This document shows positions 38,509 through 47,581 of a DNA stretch of 64,000 nt, piece after piece. Below the pieces are notes generated by a model, which was given only the letters and a program-made list of their open reading frames with translations, was not told the origin of the DNA and did no database searches. Position 1 is the first letter of the stretch. Each line of letters starts with the position of its first letter. The position numbers and the translations under genes were made by a program. Source of the stretch: JAISFI01 sp031553775 (lineage in GTDB: Bacteria > Bacteroidota > Bacteroidia > Bacteroidales > Azobacteroidaceae); contig JAVBLA010000001.1 of assembly GCA_031553775.1 (NCBI GenBank), forward strand, positions 1 to 64,000, written 5' to 3'.

Positions 38509-39114
38509 ATGGAAAAATTGGAAGAGATTCTTCGGAAGGAGGCAGCAGCAGTACTTAATATTCCGTTGAGTGATGCCTATGGGAAAGCTGTTGATCTGAT
38601 AATAAAGCAGGTGCACCATAAAAAAGGAAAGCTGGTAACAAGTGGTATGGGAAAAGCCGGTCAAATAGCTTCAAACATAGCCACAACTTTCAGCTCTACC
38701 GGTACTCCGGCTTGTTTTCTGCATCCCAGTGAAGCTCAGCATGGCGATTTGGGAATACTCGGTACTGATGATGTTATGCTTGTTATTTCCAATTCCGGAA
38801 GAACACGTGAAATTGTTGAATTAATAGATCTGGCAAGAATTTTGGTGTCGGATATCCGCGTTATCGTTATAACAAGTAATCCGGATAGTCCTCTTGCAGA
38901 ACAGGCAGATGTGGCTTTGTTCACGGGAAATCCCGGAGAAGTTTGCCCTTTGGGAATGACTCCGACCACTTCAACTACTGTAATGACTGTGATTGGCGAT
39001 TTATTAGTCGTTTCTACAATGGAGAAAATCGGCTTTACCCGTGAAGAATATGCGAAAAGGCATCATGGCGGATATTTGGGGGCAGTTTCCCGTGGAGATG
39101 AAAACATGAAATAA
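38509..39114 (+). CDS. SIS-domain sugar-phosphate isomerase, KdsD-like without CBS domains
   Basis: A 201-residue protein consisting of one SIS domain. It resembles the N-terminal part of arabinose-5-phosphate isomerase: S-G-M-G-K-A-G-Q-I-A-x-N-I-A-T-T-F-S-S-T-G-T-P-A-C-F-L-H-P-S-E-A-Q-H-G-D-L-G, S-N-S-G-R-T-R-E-I, and C-P-L-G-M-T-P-T-T-S-T-T. The catalytic His of KdsD is retained in the E-A-x-H-G-D segment. The usual KdsD has two CBS domains after the SIS domain, giving about 320 residues; none follow here. Single-domain forms exist in other bacteria. Likely role: ribulose-5-phosphate to arabinose-5-phosphate for Kdo synthesis. Confidence 0.82.
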   Translation: MEKLEEILRKEAAAVLNIPLSDAYGKAVDLIIKQVHHKKGKLVTSGMGKAGQIASNIATTFSSTGTPACFLHPSEAQHGDLGILGTDDVMLVISNSGRTREIVELIDLARILVSDIRVIVITSNPDSPLAEQADVALFTGNPGEVCPLGMTPTTSTTVMTVIGDLLVVSTMEKIGFTREEYAKRHHGGYLGAVSRGDENMK

Positions 39115-39240
39115 CATTCTGCTTTTGCTCAAAACAAAAAATCTGTGAATGTATCGGGTGTTTATTCTTAAATATTTCTAATCCCCGAACAATTGAAGGT
39201 TTTTCATGCTATATTTGTGTGAACATGTGGCTGATTTCCT

Positions 39241-40293
39241 ATGAGAATAACGATTACTACTTTTTTCCTTTTCGCTTTATTGTTCTTGTCTTGCGTTTCC
39301 GATGTTCCCCAAATTCGTGCGGGATGCGATAACGAAACTCAGGGAGTATACACTGTAAAATGGGAACTTTTTCCGATGAAATCGGGAAATGTAAAAATTT
39401 TTGAATCTCGTTCTCCGGATTCGTTTGAAAATGCTGTGCTTGTTGATGAAAAGCCTGTAAGCGAAGGATTTGCAATTATCAGGAGAGATGATAGCCAACG
39501 CCGCTTTTTTCAACTTGTTTTCGATAAAAAAACCTCTTCCATTGTAGGAGAAAAACATATCATTACCGATCGAGTAGATAACCTGAGAGATATGGGTGGT
39601 TATTATCAGGGAAAAGGCCGGCAGATCAAATGGGGAAAACTATATCGATCCGGGAATCTTTCATGGCTTTCTCCTAATGATAAAGTCGTTTTGGACTCTT
39701 TGCATATACGAACGATAATTGATTTCCGGGATAAGGAGAAGGCCCGGCAATATCCTACGTTGTATCACGCTCCGCAAAGTCTTAATTTTTATCTTCATGG
39801 CTTAGCTGTAGATACGATTCACCAGAAAGTGATAGAGGGTATAATGAAGAAGGGAGATGTTCTGGTGGCATTGCAGGATTTATATGCCCAGATTATCGAT
39901 AAGGATACCCTTAACCTGGAACAATTTTTTGATACCTTGCTGGATGAAGGGAATTATCCTATTCTGTACCATTGTGCCCTGGGAAAAGACCGGGCAGGGC
40001 TGGTCTCCATTTTGGTGCTGGAAGCATTGGGTGTTGATCAGGAGCAGATTTTTTATGATTATATGCTGTCTAATCGCTATATCAATTTTAACCGTGTGGT
40101 TGAACAGGCTCGCCAACTGCCCGTGGAAACACAGGAAGCATTGACAACTTTATTGCAGGCCAATGAACAGCTTTTCAACTTTGTATACGAAAAAATAAAA
40201 ATGGATTATGGCTCCATGGATAATTATTTAGAGAAGAAAATTCACTTTACTTATAAAAAAAGAGAGAAATTGCAGAAGATATTATTGTATTGA
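39241..40293 (+). CDS. Tyrosine-protein phosphatase-like lipoprotein
   Basis: A 350-residue protein with a lipoprotein signal (hydrophobic run ending L-F-L-S-C). Residues 1-110 form a beta-rich N-terminal domain. The rest is a Y_phosphatase3-type domain: D-R-V-D-N-L-R-D-M-G-G-Y, W-G-K-L-Y-R-S-G-N-L-S-x-L-S, I-D-F-R-D-K-E-K, and the catalytic P-loop H-C-A-L-G-K-D-R-A-G with Cys245 and Arg251. The G-K-D-R loop matches phosphatases of the lipid/tyrosine class. It should act in the envelope; the substrate is unknown. Single gene, 126 bases after the isomerase gene. Confidence 0.88.
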   Translation: MRITITTFFLFALLFLSCVSDVPQIRAGCDNETQGVYTVKWELFPMKSGNVKIFESRSPDSFENAVLVDEKPVSEGFAIIRRDDSQRRFFQLVFDKKTSSIVGEKHIITDRVDNLRDMGGYYQGKGRQIKWGKLYRSGNLSWLSPNDKVVLDSLHIRTIIDFRDKEKARQYPTLYHAPQSLNFYLHGLAVDTIHQKVIEGIMKKGDVLVALQDLYAQIIDKDTLNLEQFFDTLLDEGNYPILYHCALGKDRAGLVSILVLEALGVDQEQIFYDYMLSNRYINFNRVVEQARQLPVETQEALTTLLQANEQLFNFVYEKIKMDYGSMDNYLEKKIHFTYKKREKLQKILLY

Positions 40294-40313
40294 AAAAAAA
40301 CTCCGTACCTTTG
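40285..40313 (+). promoter_or_regulatory. Promoter of the DEAD-box helicase gene
   Basis: TTG at 40285-40287 and TACCTTTG at 40306-40313 are 18 bases apart, overlapping the end of the phosphatase gene. The leader of about 50 bases contains CCGCCGGTTTATACCCGGC, a short imperfect hairpin. The helicase frame starts at TTG 40370, with no ATG near. Confidence 0.55.
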
Positions 40314-40369
40314 CGCCTCAAAAATTAAAAAATCACCGCCGGTTTATACCCGGCACATTCTTATCCATT

Positions 40370-42097
40370 TTGAAAACATTTGAAGAATTAGGCTTATCCC
40401 AACCCATTATACGGGCGATAAGTGAAATGGGGTATGAAAACCCGATGCCCGTACAGGAGGAAGTGATTCCGTATCTGTTAGGAAATGACAATGAAGTAAT
40501 TGCCCTCGCCCAAACGGGTACTGGTAAGACCGCCGCGTTCGGATTACCTCTGATCCAGGGAATTAATGTAGCTTTACAGAGCCCTCAGGCTGTAGTACTT
40601 TGTCCCACCCGGGAATTATGTCTGCAGATTGCAGACGACCTGAATGAATATTCCAAATATATCGACGATTTGAAGGTGCTTCCTGTTTATGGAGGATCCA
40701 GCATAGAAAGCCAGATTAAATCTCTGAAAAGAGGGGTACATATTGTTGTTGCCACTCCCGGACGATTGATCGATTTATTGAACCGGAAGACGGTTAAACT
40801 GGAACATGTTCGCAATGTAGTGTTGGATGAAGCCGACGAAATGCTCAACATGGGTTTCTCGGATAGTATCGATGAAGTATTGGCTGAAGTTCCGGAAACC
40901 CGTAATATGCTGCTTTTTTCTGCTACGATGCCTGCAGGAATAAAGAATATCACTAAAAAATACATGCGTTCTCCCAAAGAAATTACCATTGGTAAGAAAA
41001 ATGAGGGAACTAAAAATGTGAAGCATGTTTATTACATGGTGCATGCACGCGATAAGTATCTGGCATTAAAAAGAATCGCAGATTATTATCCGAATATCTA
41101 TGGAATTATTTTCTGCCGGACCCGGAAAGAAACACAGGAAATTGCCGATTTGCTGATCAAGGATGGCTACAATGCCGACTCTCTGCATGGCGACCTTTCC
41201 CAACAGCAACGGGATTATGTGATGAATAAATTCCGTATCCGGAACCTGCAATTGCTGGTTGCAACGGATGTGGCTGCCCGGGGACTGGATGTGGACGATC
41301 TGACGCATATTATCAATTACGGATTACCTGATGATATCGAATCGTATACTCACCGGAGCGGTAGAACAGGCCGTGCAGGAAAAACCGGTACTTCTATTGC
41401 AATTATTCATCTGAAAGAGAAGCATAAAGTTCGTGAAATTGAAAAGGTGCTGAACCGTCCATTTGAAAAAGGTGCGATTCCATCGGGAAAATTGATTTGT
41501 GAGAAACAACTTTTCAATTTTGTTGATCAGATAGAAAAAGTGAAAGTCAATGAAGATGAAATCCAGGGAATTTTGCCTTCTATCTACAGAAAATTAGAGT
41601 GGTTGGATAAGGAAGATATACTGAAACGGATTATTTCCCTTGAATTTAACCGGTTGATCGATTATTATCAGGATGCAGGTGACATTGAGGCGCCGGAAGA
41701 AAGTACCGGAAAAAGGGAGAGAAAAGAATATGGAGACAGAGGAGGGCAGGCTTCCGGTAGTGCACGTACTGCAGAAAAAGGATATGCCCGTCTTTTTATC
41801 AATATCGGAAAAATGGATGGAATATCCAATCCTCCGGCATTGATCGGTTTAGTCAATGATTATGTTCCCGGCAGGATTGCTATTGGCCGGATCGATTTGA
41901 TGAAGAATTTTTCTTTCTTTGAAGTCCGTGAAAAAGATGCCAATGCAGTCGTGAAGGCCATGAAGAGAGGAGAACACCAGGGGCGTAAGATTGTTATTGA
42001 AGTTGCTGAGGCTAAACCGTCCGAGCATCGTGAAAGAGCGATCAACAGATCGAAAGATAATAAGAAGGATAAAAAGAAAAAACCGTTTCGGCGGTAA
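40370..42097 (+). CDS. DEAD-box RNA helicase with DbpA-type RNA-binding domain
   Basis: A 575-residue helicase of the DeaD/CsdA type, beginning at TTG (40370), the only start that gives the full Q-motif region (F-E-E-L-G-L then G-Y-E-N-P-M-P-V-Q). Motifs: A-Q-T-G-T-G-K-T (I), P-T-R-E-L (Ia), V-L-D-E-A-D-E-M-L (II), S-A-T-M-P (III), T-D-V-A-A-R-G-L-D (V) and H-R-S-G-R-T-G-R-A-G (VI). Residues about 465-550 are a DbpA_RNA_bind domain (Y-A-R-L-F-I-N-I-G-K-M-D-G), and the tail is Lys/Arg-rich. Such helicases assist ribosome assembly or cold-shock RNA unwinding. Confidence 0.95.
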   Translation: MKTFEELGLSQPIIRAISEMGYENPMPVQEEVIPYLLGNDNEVIALAQTGTGKTAAFGLPLIQGINVALQSPQAVVLCPTRELCLQIADDLNEYSKYIDDLKVLPVYGGSSIESQIKSLKRGVHIVVATPGRLIDLLNRKTVKLEHVRNVVLDEADEMLNMGFSDSIDEVLAEVPETRNMLLFSATMPAGIKNITKKYMRSPKEITIGKKNEGTKNVKHVYYMVHARDKYLALKRIADYYPNIYGIIFCRTRKETQEIADLLIKDGYNADSLHGDLSQQQRDYVMNKFRIRNLQLLVATDVAARGLDVDDLTHIINYGLPDDIESYTHRSGRTGRAGKTGTSIAIIHLKEKHKVREIEKVLNRPFEKGAIPSGKLICEKQLFNFVDQIEKVKVNEDEIQGILPSIYRKLEWLDKEDILKRIISLEFNRLIDYYQDAGDIEAPEESTGKRERKEYGDRGGQASGSARTAEKGYARLFINIGKMDGISNPPALIGLVNDYVPGRIAIGRIDLMKNFSFFEVREKDANAVVKAMKRGEHQGRKIVIEVAEAKPSEHRERAINRSKDNKKDKKKKPFRR

Positions 42098-42115
42098 TTC
42101 CTATTTTCCGTATAT

Positions 42116-42150
42116 CCCGTAGAGGCGGGTTTCAAACCTGCCTCTACGGG
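42116..42150. repeat. REP-like palindrome between convergent genes
   Basis: CCCGTAGAGGCGGG (42116-42129) pairs with CCTGCCTCTACGGG (42137-42150) over a 7-base loop TTTCAAA: a 14-base stem with one G-T. The form (GTAGAGGC-GG-GTTT-CAAAC-CC-GCCTCTAC) resembles REP palindromes spread across many genomes and linked to RAYT transposases. It also sits where a shared terminator for the helicase and S46 peptidase genes would be. Only one copy is in this window. Confidence 0.6.
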
Positions 42151-42171
42151 TATCACGGATTAAATTTTATA

Positions 42172-44307
42172 TTATTTCCTACCCGATAAATCTAATTCCT
42201 CCAGTAACCGGCTGCACTTTCCCCATTTATCTACCATAAACAGGACATACCGGATATCCACACTAATCGTTTTTTGGATCTTTGGCTCATAGACAATGTC
42301 TCCGCTCATAGCTTCCCAGTTTCCGTCAAAAGCCAGTCCGATCACTTCTCCTTTTCCATTGAAAACGGGACTGCCCGAGTTTCCTCCGGTAATATCATTA
42401 TTAGAAATGAAACAAAGATTCATGTCTCCCAACTGATTTCCATATGCTCCGAAATCTTTGGATTCCAACAAGTTTAATATTTCAGGCTGAACGTCGAATT
42501 CGGGATCGTTTTTCCGGTATTTTTCAAAGATGCCTTTTGTGGTGGTGTAGTAATCGTACCAGGCTCCGTCGAAAGGGATATAACTTCCTACACTTCCGTA
42601 GCTTAAACGCATGGTGAAGTTTGCATCCGGTGATAATTTAGTGGGTTGCATTTCCTGCAATCCTGCCATAAACAGGCGTTCTCCTTCTGTAATATTTGTG
42701 ATGGCATCAATTCCGTCGCCGCCAATGTCGAAATAACTCATCCGGCAAGACATTGCCAATTCATATGCCGGATCTTTCTCCAATTTTTTGTATTTTTTCT
42801 TATCCTTAAGCATGTCCATCAATTTTTCAGGATAAGGAATTACCGATTTTTTAAATAAATCTGCAGCAAATTGTTCATAATTTCCCTTGTATTTTTTGTC
42901 GATTTTGGTAAAAGCATCAGGAAGATATTGACTTGGCAGGTTGTTTTTGGCTAATCGCATCATCGTTGCCAATACCTGTTGATCCAAGGCAGGTTCGTAA
43001 TCTTTATAGGGCCCGAATATTTCATTTTGTATATAATCCATTTGTTTTTCGAGACTGTCGGAAGGACTGAAGTTAATAATATTCGTTGCCATCCGGATCA
43101 CTTCCGTACCTCTTAATAAAGTTTCTGAAAGATACGTCAGTGCTAATTGTTGTTCGCTGGAAGCCTGATAACCTTCGCGGATCAGATCGATCGCATTTCC
43201 ATAAAGTTCCTTTTTATCGGGATTTTTTTCCACCCAAGATTGAAATTCTTTTTCCAGTTCCTGTTTTTTTTCGATCACATGGAGACGTTCTATGCCACGA
43301 TTCATTCCAATGGAGTATTTCCAATAATTGGAGCTTCGCGCATATTTAGAAGAATATTTGATTCTGATTTCATCGCTGCTTTCCATAGCTTTCCGCCAGA
43401 TTTCCTGCTTGGCACCACGTACTTCAATTCTGGGCAGGTTGCCATCTTTCAGGCTTTGCATAACACCCCAGGAAGAGAGGTAACGATCGGTATGTCCCGG
43501 ATAGCCGATGGTCATGGTATAATCTTTTTCTGCATAGCCCTTCAGGCTTACAGGTGCAAAACTGCGTGGCTGATGGGGGATGTTTTCTTCGTTGAAATCG
43601 GCAGGTTTGTTATCTTTTCCGGCATATACACGGAAAATACTGAAGTCTCCGGTATGGCGGGGCCACATCCAGTTATCGGTATCTCCTCCGAATTTTCCGA
43701 CTGAAGAAGGTGGGGCAAAAACCATCCGGACATCTGTATAGTTTTCATATACATGCAAGAAATATTTATTATCACTGTAATAAGATACCACACGGGCATC
43801 CGTAAATGTATTCCCATTGTTTACGGAATCCTGTATAGCGATAACTAATGAATCGATCTTTGCATAACGCCCGTTTTCATCGGATAATCCGGCAACGGAT
43901 GAGAGTATCTTCTCTGTAATATCTTCCGAGTGCCTCAAATAGGCAACATACATTCCCGGAATAGGTATTTCTTCTTCCATGATTTGGGAAACAAAACCAT
44001 CTTTCAGGTAATCATGTTCCAGTGAGCTTTGCGATTGTATGGCATCATATCCACAATGATGGTTGGTGAAAATCAGCCCTTTGGCTGAAACCGTAATTCC
44101 CGTACAGCCACCGTTAAATTGTACTACGGCATCCTTGATAGACGGTTTTTCAGTGTTGTAAATTTGTTCCAGGGGAATAGAAAGGCCTAATGACTGCATT
44201 TTTTCCCAATCGGTTGAGTCCAGGTCGTTGATCATCCACATACCTTCATCGGCCAGTAATGTATTGCAAAGCAAAGTGCAAAATACCAGAAAAATTGTTT
44301 TCTTCAT
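42172..44307 (-). CDS. S46 family dipeptidyl-peptidase, DPP7-type
   Basis: A 711-residue secreted serine peptidase that releases dipeptides from peptide N-termini. A signal peptide is clear (M-K-K-T-I-F-L-V-F-C-T-L-L-C-N-T-L-L-A-D). Catalytic parts: T-N-H-H-C-G-Y-D (His about 84), G-G-D-T-D-N-W-M-W-P-R-H-T-G-D-F and G-G-N-S-G-S-P-V-F-N with Ser644. In this family the residue 18 after the serine sets P1 preference: Arg in Asp/Glu-specific DPP11, Gly in DPP7. Here it is Gly662 (A-F-D-G-N-W-E), so hydrophobic preference is expected. It fits peptide use by an asaccharolytic or mixed feeder. Overlaps the flippase gene by 4 bases. Confidence 0.93.
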   Translation of the reverse strand: MKKTIFLVFCTLLCNTLLADEGMWMINDLDSTDWEKMQSLGLSIPLEQIYNTEKPSIKDAVVQFNGGCTGITVSAKGLIFTNHHCGYDAIQSQSSLEHDYLKDGFVSQIMEEEIPIPGMYVAYLRHSEDITEKILSSVAGLSDENGRYAKIDSLVIAIQDSVNNGNTFTDARVVSYYSDNKYFLHVYENYTDVRMVFAPPSSVGKFGGDTDNWMWPRHTGDFSIFRVYAGKDNKPADFNEENIPHQPRSFAPVSLKGYAEKDYTMTIGYPGHTDRYLSSWGVMQSLKDGNLPRIEVRGAKQEIWRKAMESSDEIRIKYSSKYARSSNYWKYSIGMNRGIERLHVIEKKQELEKEFQSWVEKNPDKKELYGNAIDLIREGYQASSEQQLALTYLSETLLRGTEVIRMATNIINFSPSDSLEKQMDYIQNEIFGPYKDYEPALDQQVLATMMRLAKNNLPSQYLPDAFTKIDKKYKGNYEQFAADLFKKSVIPYPEKLMDMLKDKKKYKKLEKDPAYELAMSCRMSYFDIGGDGIDAITNITEGERLFMAGLQEMQPTKLSPDANFTMRLSYGSVGSYIPFDGAWYDYYTTTKGIFEKYRKNDPEFDVQPEILNLLESKDFGAYGNQLGDMNLCFISNNDITGGNSGSPVFNGKGEVIGLAFDGNWEAMSGDIVYEPKIQKTISVDIRYVLFMVDKWGKCSRLLEELDLSGRK

Positions 44308-45806
44308 TTTTTTGTTGTTTTAAATCGTTTGCCTATGTAAGGGAGCTCAGACAGGTGGATATCACGCTTGATCATCACAGCTACAAAGATGGCTAATAGG
44401 AAGGTCCGGAAGAGCAATCTTAAAGCCAGATTGTCTATTTGTACGAAATTTCCGATGAAAAAGAGAGATAGCGCCAATCCGAAATACAGGAAAACAGATT
44501 TCAGATCATAATTTATTTTGTATTGTTTTTGTCCGATGAAATAAGATAACAGCATGATAACCAAATTGCCCGCGAAAGCTGCCCAGGCACAGGCCATATA
44601 TCCGTAAATGGGGATAAATACAATGTTGATGGCAATAATCAGTATGCATCCGATGCTCGAAAAAGCAGCACCCCAATAGGTTTTATCCGTTAGTTTATAC
44701 CAAACGGAGAGATTGAAATAGATACCGAAAAACAACTCTCCCATCATAATAATAGGTACTACACCCAATGCACCGAAAAAATCCGGAGATATGAAGTACT
44801 TAATGATATCCAGGTAAAACATTACTCCGATAAAAATCAGCAGGCCGAATATAACGAAGTATTTCATTGCCTGGATGTAAGTCTCTTTGTTGTTTTTATC
44901 GGAACTTTTGGAAAAAAAGAAAGGTTCGTATGCGTAGCGGAACGCCTGGGTAAAGATCATCATGATCAGGGCTACTTTGAAGCAGGCGCTGTAAACTCCC
45001 AGTTCGTCAAATGCCTGACCTCCTTCCGGATACAGGAAGGGGAAAATAAGTTTATCCATGATTTGGTTTGACATTCCGGCAATCCCGAGTAGCAATAAAG
45101 GTAAAGAGTAAGAAAGCATTTTTTTCAGCAGTTTCCTGTCGAAACGATACCGGAATCCGGTCAACTCGGGGAGTAGGAATCCCGTTTGGATGGAAGTGGC
45201 AATCAAATTGGAAATCAAGATATAACCTAATTTGAAGTCAGGTTTGTAAAACCAGTCCACCCAAGAAGAGTAGTTTTTATATAAATAGGGGCAAAGTAAA
45301 AGGAAAAACAAACATAAAATTGAATATACAACAACGAAGATAACTTTCAGCAAGGCAAACCGGATAGGTCTTTTGGAGTATCTGAGATGAGCAAAAGGAA
45401 TGGCGCAGAAAGCATCCAATGCCAGGAATAAAACTACATATAAAACATATTCCTGGGGAATTTCATTCTTCCAAAGCAATCCGGTGATTGGTTCCAGAAA
45501 CAGAAAGACAAAACCGGTAAACAATAAAACCACTGTTCCTACAGCAATCAACGAAGTGGAGTAAACCGTTTGGGGATTGTATTTGTCTTTTTGGTTGGCA
45601 AAACGGAAAAATCCGGTTTCCATACCGAATGTAAGCACTACCAATGCTAAGGCTGTATACGCATATAAGCTGGTCATCAGTCCAAAATCCGCTTTTGTAA
45701 TAGTATAGGTGAAGAGAGAGGTCAGCAGATAGCTCATCATCCTGACCAGGATCGTACTGCCACCATAGATGACAGTATCTTTCGCGAGGGATTTCATTTC
45801 AGCCAT
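44304..45806 (-). CDS. Polysaccharide flippase / MATE-like MOP-superfamily protein
   Basis: A 500-residue protein with about 14 membrane segments and the polysaccharide-transport (Wzx/RfbX-like) pattern: L-A-K-D-T-V-I-Y-G-G-S-T-I-L-V-R-M-M-S-Y-L-L at the N-terminus and F-G-L-M-T-S-L-Y-A-Y. An early G-M-E-T-G-F-F-R-F stretch recalls lipid-II or O-antigen flippases conserved in Bacteroidetes. It is not in a polysaccharide locus but between ruvB and the S46 peptidase, so a housekeeping envelope role is more likely than capsule export. The substrate is not determinable here. Confidence 0.87.
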   Translation of the reverse strand: MAEMKSLAKDTVIYGGSTILVRMMSYLLTSLFTYTITKADFGLMTSLYAYTALALVVLTFGMETGFFRFANQKDKYNPQTVYSTSLIAVGTVVLLFTGFVFLFLEPITGLLWKNEIPQEYVLYVVLFLALDAFCAIPFAHLRYSKRPIRFALLKVIFVVVYSILCLFFLLLCPYLYKNYSSWVDWFYKPDFKLGYILISNLIATSIQTGFLLPELTGFRYRFDRKLLKKMLSYSLPLLLLGIAGMSNQIMDKLIFPFLYPEGGQAFDELGVYSACFKVALIMMIFTQAFRYAYEPFFFSKSSDKNNKETYIQAMKYFVIFGLLIFIGVMFYLDIIKYFISPDFFGALGVVPIIMMGELFFGIYFNLSVWYKLTDKTYWGAAFSSIGCILIIAINIVFIPIYGYMACAWAAFAGNLVIMLLSYFIGQKQYKINYDLKSVFLYFGLALSLFFIGNFVQIDNLALRLLFRTFLLAIFVAVMIKRDIHLSELPYIGKRFKTTKK

Positions 45807-45865
45807 AGTATGATAGTCTATTTGAATTCAATTGAAAATCGATGGATTTTAATCCGGATGCATTT

Positions 45866-46888
45866 TCAGAATAAATATCCTTGTTGTCCTTCTCTGCTTC
45901 TTCCCAGATGACTGTAAGCCAGGGTTGTGGCTTCTCTTCCCCGGGGGGTGCGTTTTAAAAAACCTTCTTTGATGAGGAATGGTTCGTAGACTTCTTCGAT
46001 AGTGCCGGCATCTTCTCCCAAAGCAGTGGCAATCGTGGTTATTCCAACAGGTCCCCCGCTAAATTTATCGATGATGGTACAAAGTATTTTGTTATCGATT
46101 TCATCCAATCCGAATTTGTCTATGTTGAGTGCTTCCAACGAGAAGCAGGCAATAGATTTGTCGATTTCACCGGATCCTTTTACCTGCGCGAAGTCACGCA
46201 CCCTTCTTAACAATGCGTTCGCAATACGGGGAGTTCCTCTACTGCGTGAGGCTATTTCTGCGGCAGCGCTATCGGTACAGGGAACATTCAGTATTCCGGC
46301 CGAGCGCTTGATAATGCCGGTCAAAGTCTCAGAATCGTAGTATTCCAGGTGCATATTGATGCCGAACCGGGCACGCAGAGGAGAAGTCAGCAACCCGCTC
46401 CGGGTGGTGGCTCCTATCAGTGTAAAGGGAGAAAGTTCGATTTGTATGGACCTGGCACTGGGGCCTTTATCTATCATGATATCTATCCGGTAATCTTCCA
46501 TGGCAGAATAGAGATATTCTTCCACAATAGGGCTTAACCGGTGTATTTCATCGATGAAAAGAACATCATTGGGTTCAAGTGAGGTCAGAATACCGGCCAA
46601 GTCGCCCGGTTTGTCTAAAACGGGGCCGGAAGTCAGCTTGAACCCCACCCCTAATTCGTTGGCGATAATATTGGAAAGGGTGGTTTTCCCCAATCCCGGG
46701 GGGCCGTGCAGGAGCACATGGTCCAAAGCCTCCATACGCATGCGTGCGGCCATAACGAAGACCTTCAGGTTTTCCACTACCTTATCCTGTCCGCTGAAAG
46801 TCTGGAATGTCAACGGCCGGAGAGCATTTTCAAAATCCCGTTCTTTTTCGTTGATCGATTGTTTTCTTATATTGAAGCTTTCTTCCAT
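45866..46888 (-). CDS. ruvB: RuvB, Holliday junction branch-migration helicase
   Basis: A 340-residue AAA+ motor that drives branch migration with RuvA. Walker A is G-P-P-G-L-G-K-T-T, Walker B L-F-I-D-E-I-H-R-L, sensor 1 G-A-T-T-R-S-G-L-L-T-S-P-L-R-A-R-F-G and sensor 2 S-R-G-T-P-R-I-A-N-A-L-L-R-R-V-R-D; the C-terminal winged helix contains P-R-G-R-E-A-T. Length is normal. It is 15 bases after upp on the same strand and 59 bases before the flippase gene. No ruvA or ruvC is adjacent, as in other Bacteroidetes. Confidence 0.97.
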   Translation of the reverse strand: MEESFNIRKQSINEKERDFENALRPLTFQTFSGQDKVVENLKVFVMAARMRMEALDHVLLHGPPGLGKTTLSNIIANELGVGFKLTSGPVLDKPGDLAGILTSLEPNDVLFIDEIHRLSPIVEEYLYSAMEDYRIDIMIDKGPSARSIQIELSPFTLIGATTRSGLLTSPLRARFGINMHLEYYDSETLTGIIKRSAGILNVPCTDSAAAEIASRSRGTPRIANALLRRVRDFAQVKGSGEIDKSIACFSLEALNIDKFGLDEIDNKILCTIIDKFSGGPVGITTIATALGEDAGTIEEVYEPFLIKEGFLKRTPRGREATTLAYSHLGRSREGQQGYLF

Positions 46889-46903
46889 TATCCCGGCAAT
46901 CTC

Positions 46904-47560
46904 TTATACTTTCACTCCGTATGCGAGGTCGCCTGCATCTCCTAATCCCGGAACAATGTATGCATGTTCGTTCAGATCCGGATCGATAGCTGCAGTCCAA
47001 ACCGTTGTTTTCTCTGCAGGGAATGCTTTTTTTACGGCATTGATCGCCTGTTTGCTTGCAATAACGGATGCTATATGAATGTATTCCGGTTCTCCTTTGC
47101 TGAGAAGCGTTTTGTAGGCTAATTCCAAGGAGCCTCCCGTTGCCAGCATCGGATCTACAAGAATCAATGTTTTTCCTTCTATTGAAGGAGAAGAAAGGTA
47201 TTCCACATGGATATCGAATGAAGCATGGTTTTCTTTATATTTACGGTAAGCCGAAACAAAAGCGCTTTCTGCTTTGTCAAATATTTCCAGAAACCCCTGA
47301 TGATAAGGAATTCCCGCGCGTAATACAGTTGCCAGGATGATTTTATCGGAAATAAGATGGGTAGATGCAATTCCCAAAGGGGTTTGCACATCCTTCGGGT
47401 GATAGCTCAGTGTTTTGCTGAGTTCATATGCCATGATCTCTCCGATTCTTTCAATATTTTTCCTGAAACGCAAAGCATCTCCATGCACATGTACATCCCG
47501 GATCTCCGCAACGAAATGATTGAGCGCCGAATTTTGTTTGGACAAATTATGTATTTCCAT
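46904..47560 (-). CDS. upp: Uracil phosphoribosyltransferase
   Basis: A 218-residue Upp, which salvages uracil to UMP with PRPP. The PRPP loop is L-V-D-P-M-L-A-T-G-G-S; V-L-R-A-G-I-P-Y-H-Q-G-F in the middle and the uracil-binding C-terminus Y-I-V-P-G-L-G-D-A-G-D-L-A-Y-G are typical. Length is normal. TATCTTTG on the minus strand (47590-47583) is a likely -7 box inside the 3' end of the deacetylase gene, giving a short leader. Confidence 0.95.
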   Translation of the reverse strand: MEIHNLSKQNSALNHFVAEIRDVHVHGDALRFRKNIERIGEIMAYELSKTLSYHPKDVQTPLGIASTHLISDKIILATVLRAGIPYHQGFLEIFDKAESAFVSAYRKYKENHASFDIHVEYLSSPSIEGKTLILVDPMLATGGSLELAYKTLLSKGEPEYIHIASVIASKQAINAVKKAFPAEKTTVWTAAIDPDLNEHAYIVPGLGDAGDLAYGVKV

Positions 47561-47581
47561 ATGGCTGATTGATTTTTGGGC

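Noticed and set aside
40320..40350. Riboswitch-like hairpin in the helicase leader
   Set aside because: Only a short imperfect stem (CCGCCGG/CCCGGC) and no wider conserved structure visible; not enough for a regulatory RNA call.
43147..43704. 185-codon open frame antisense to the S46 peptidase
   Set aside because: Lies wholly within the peptidase gene, with no motif of its own.
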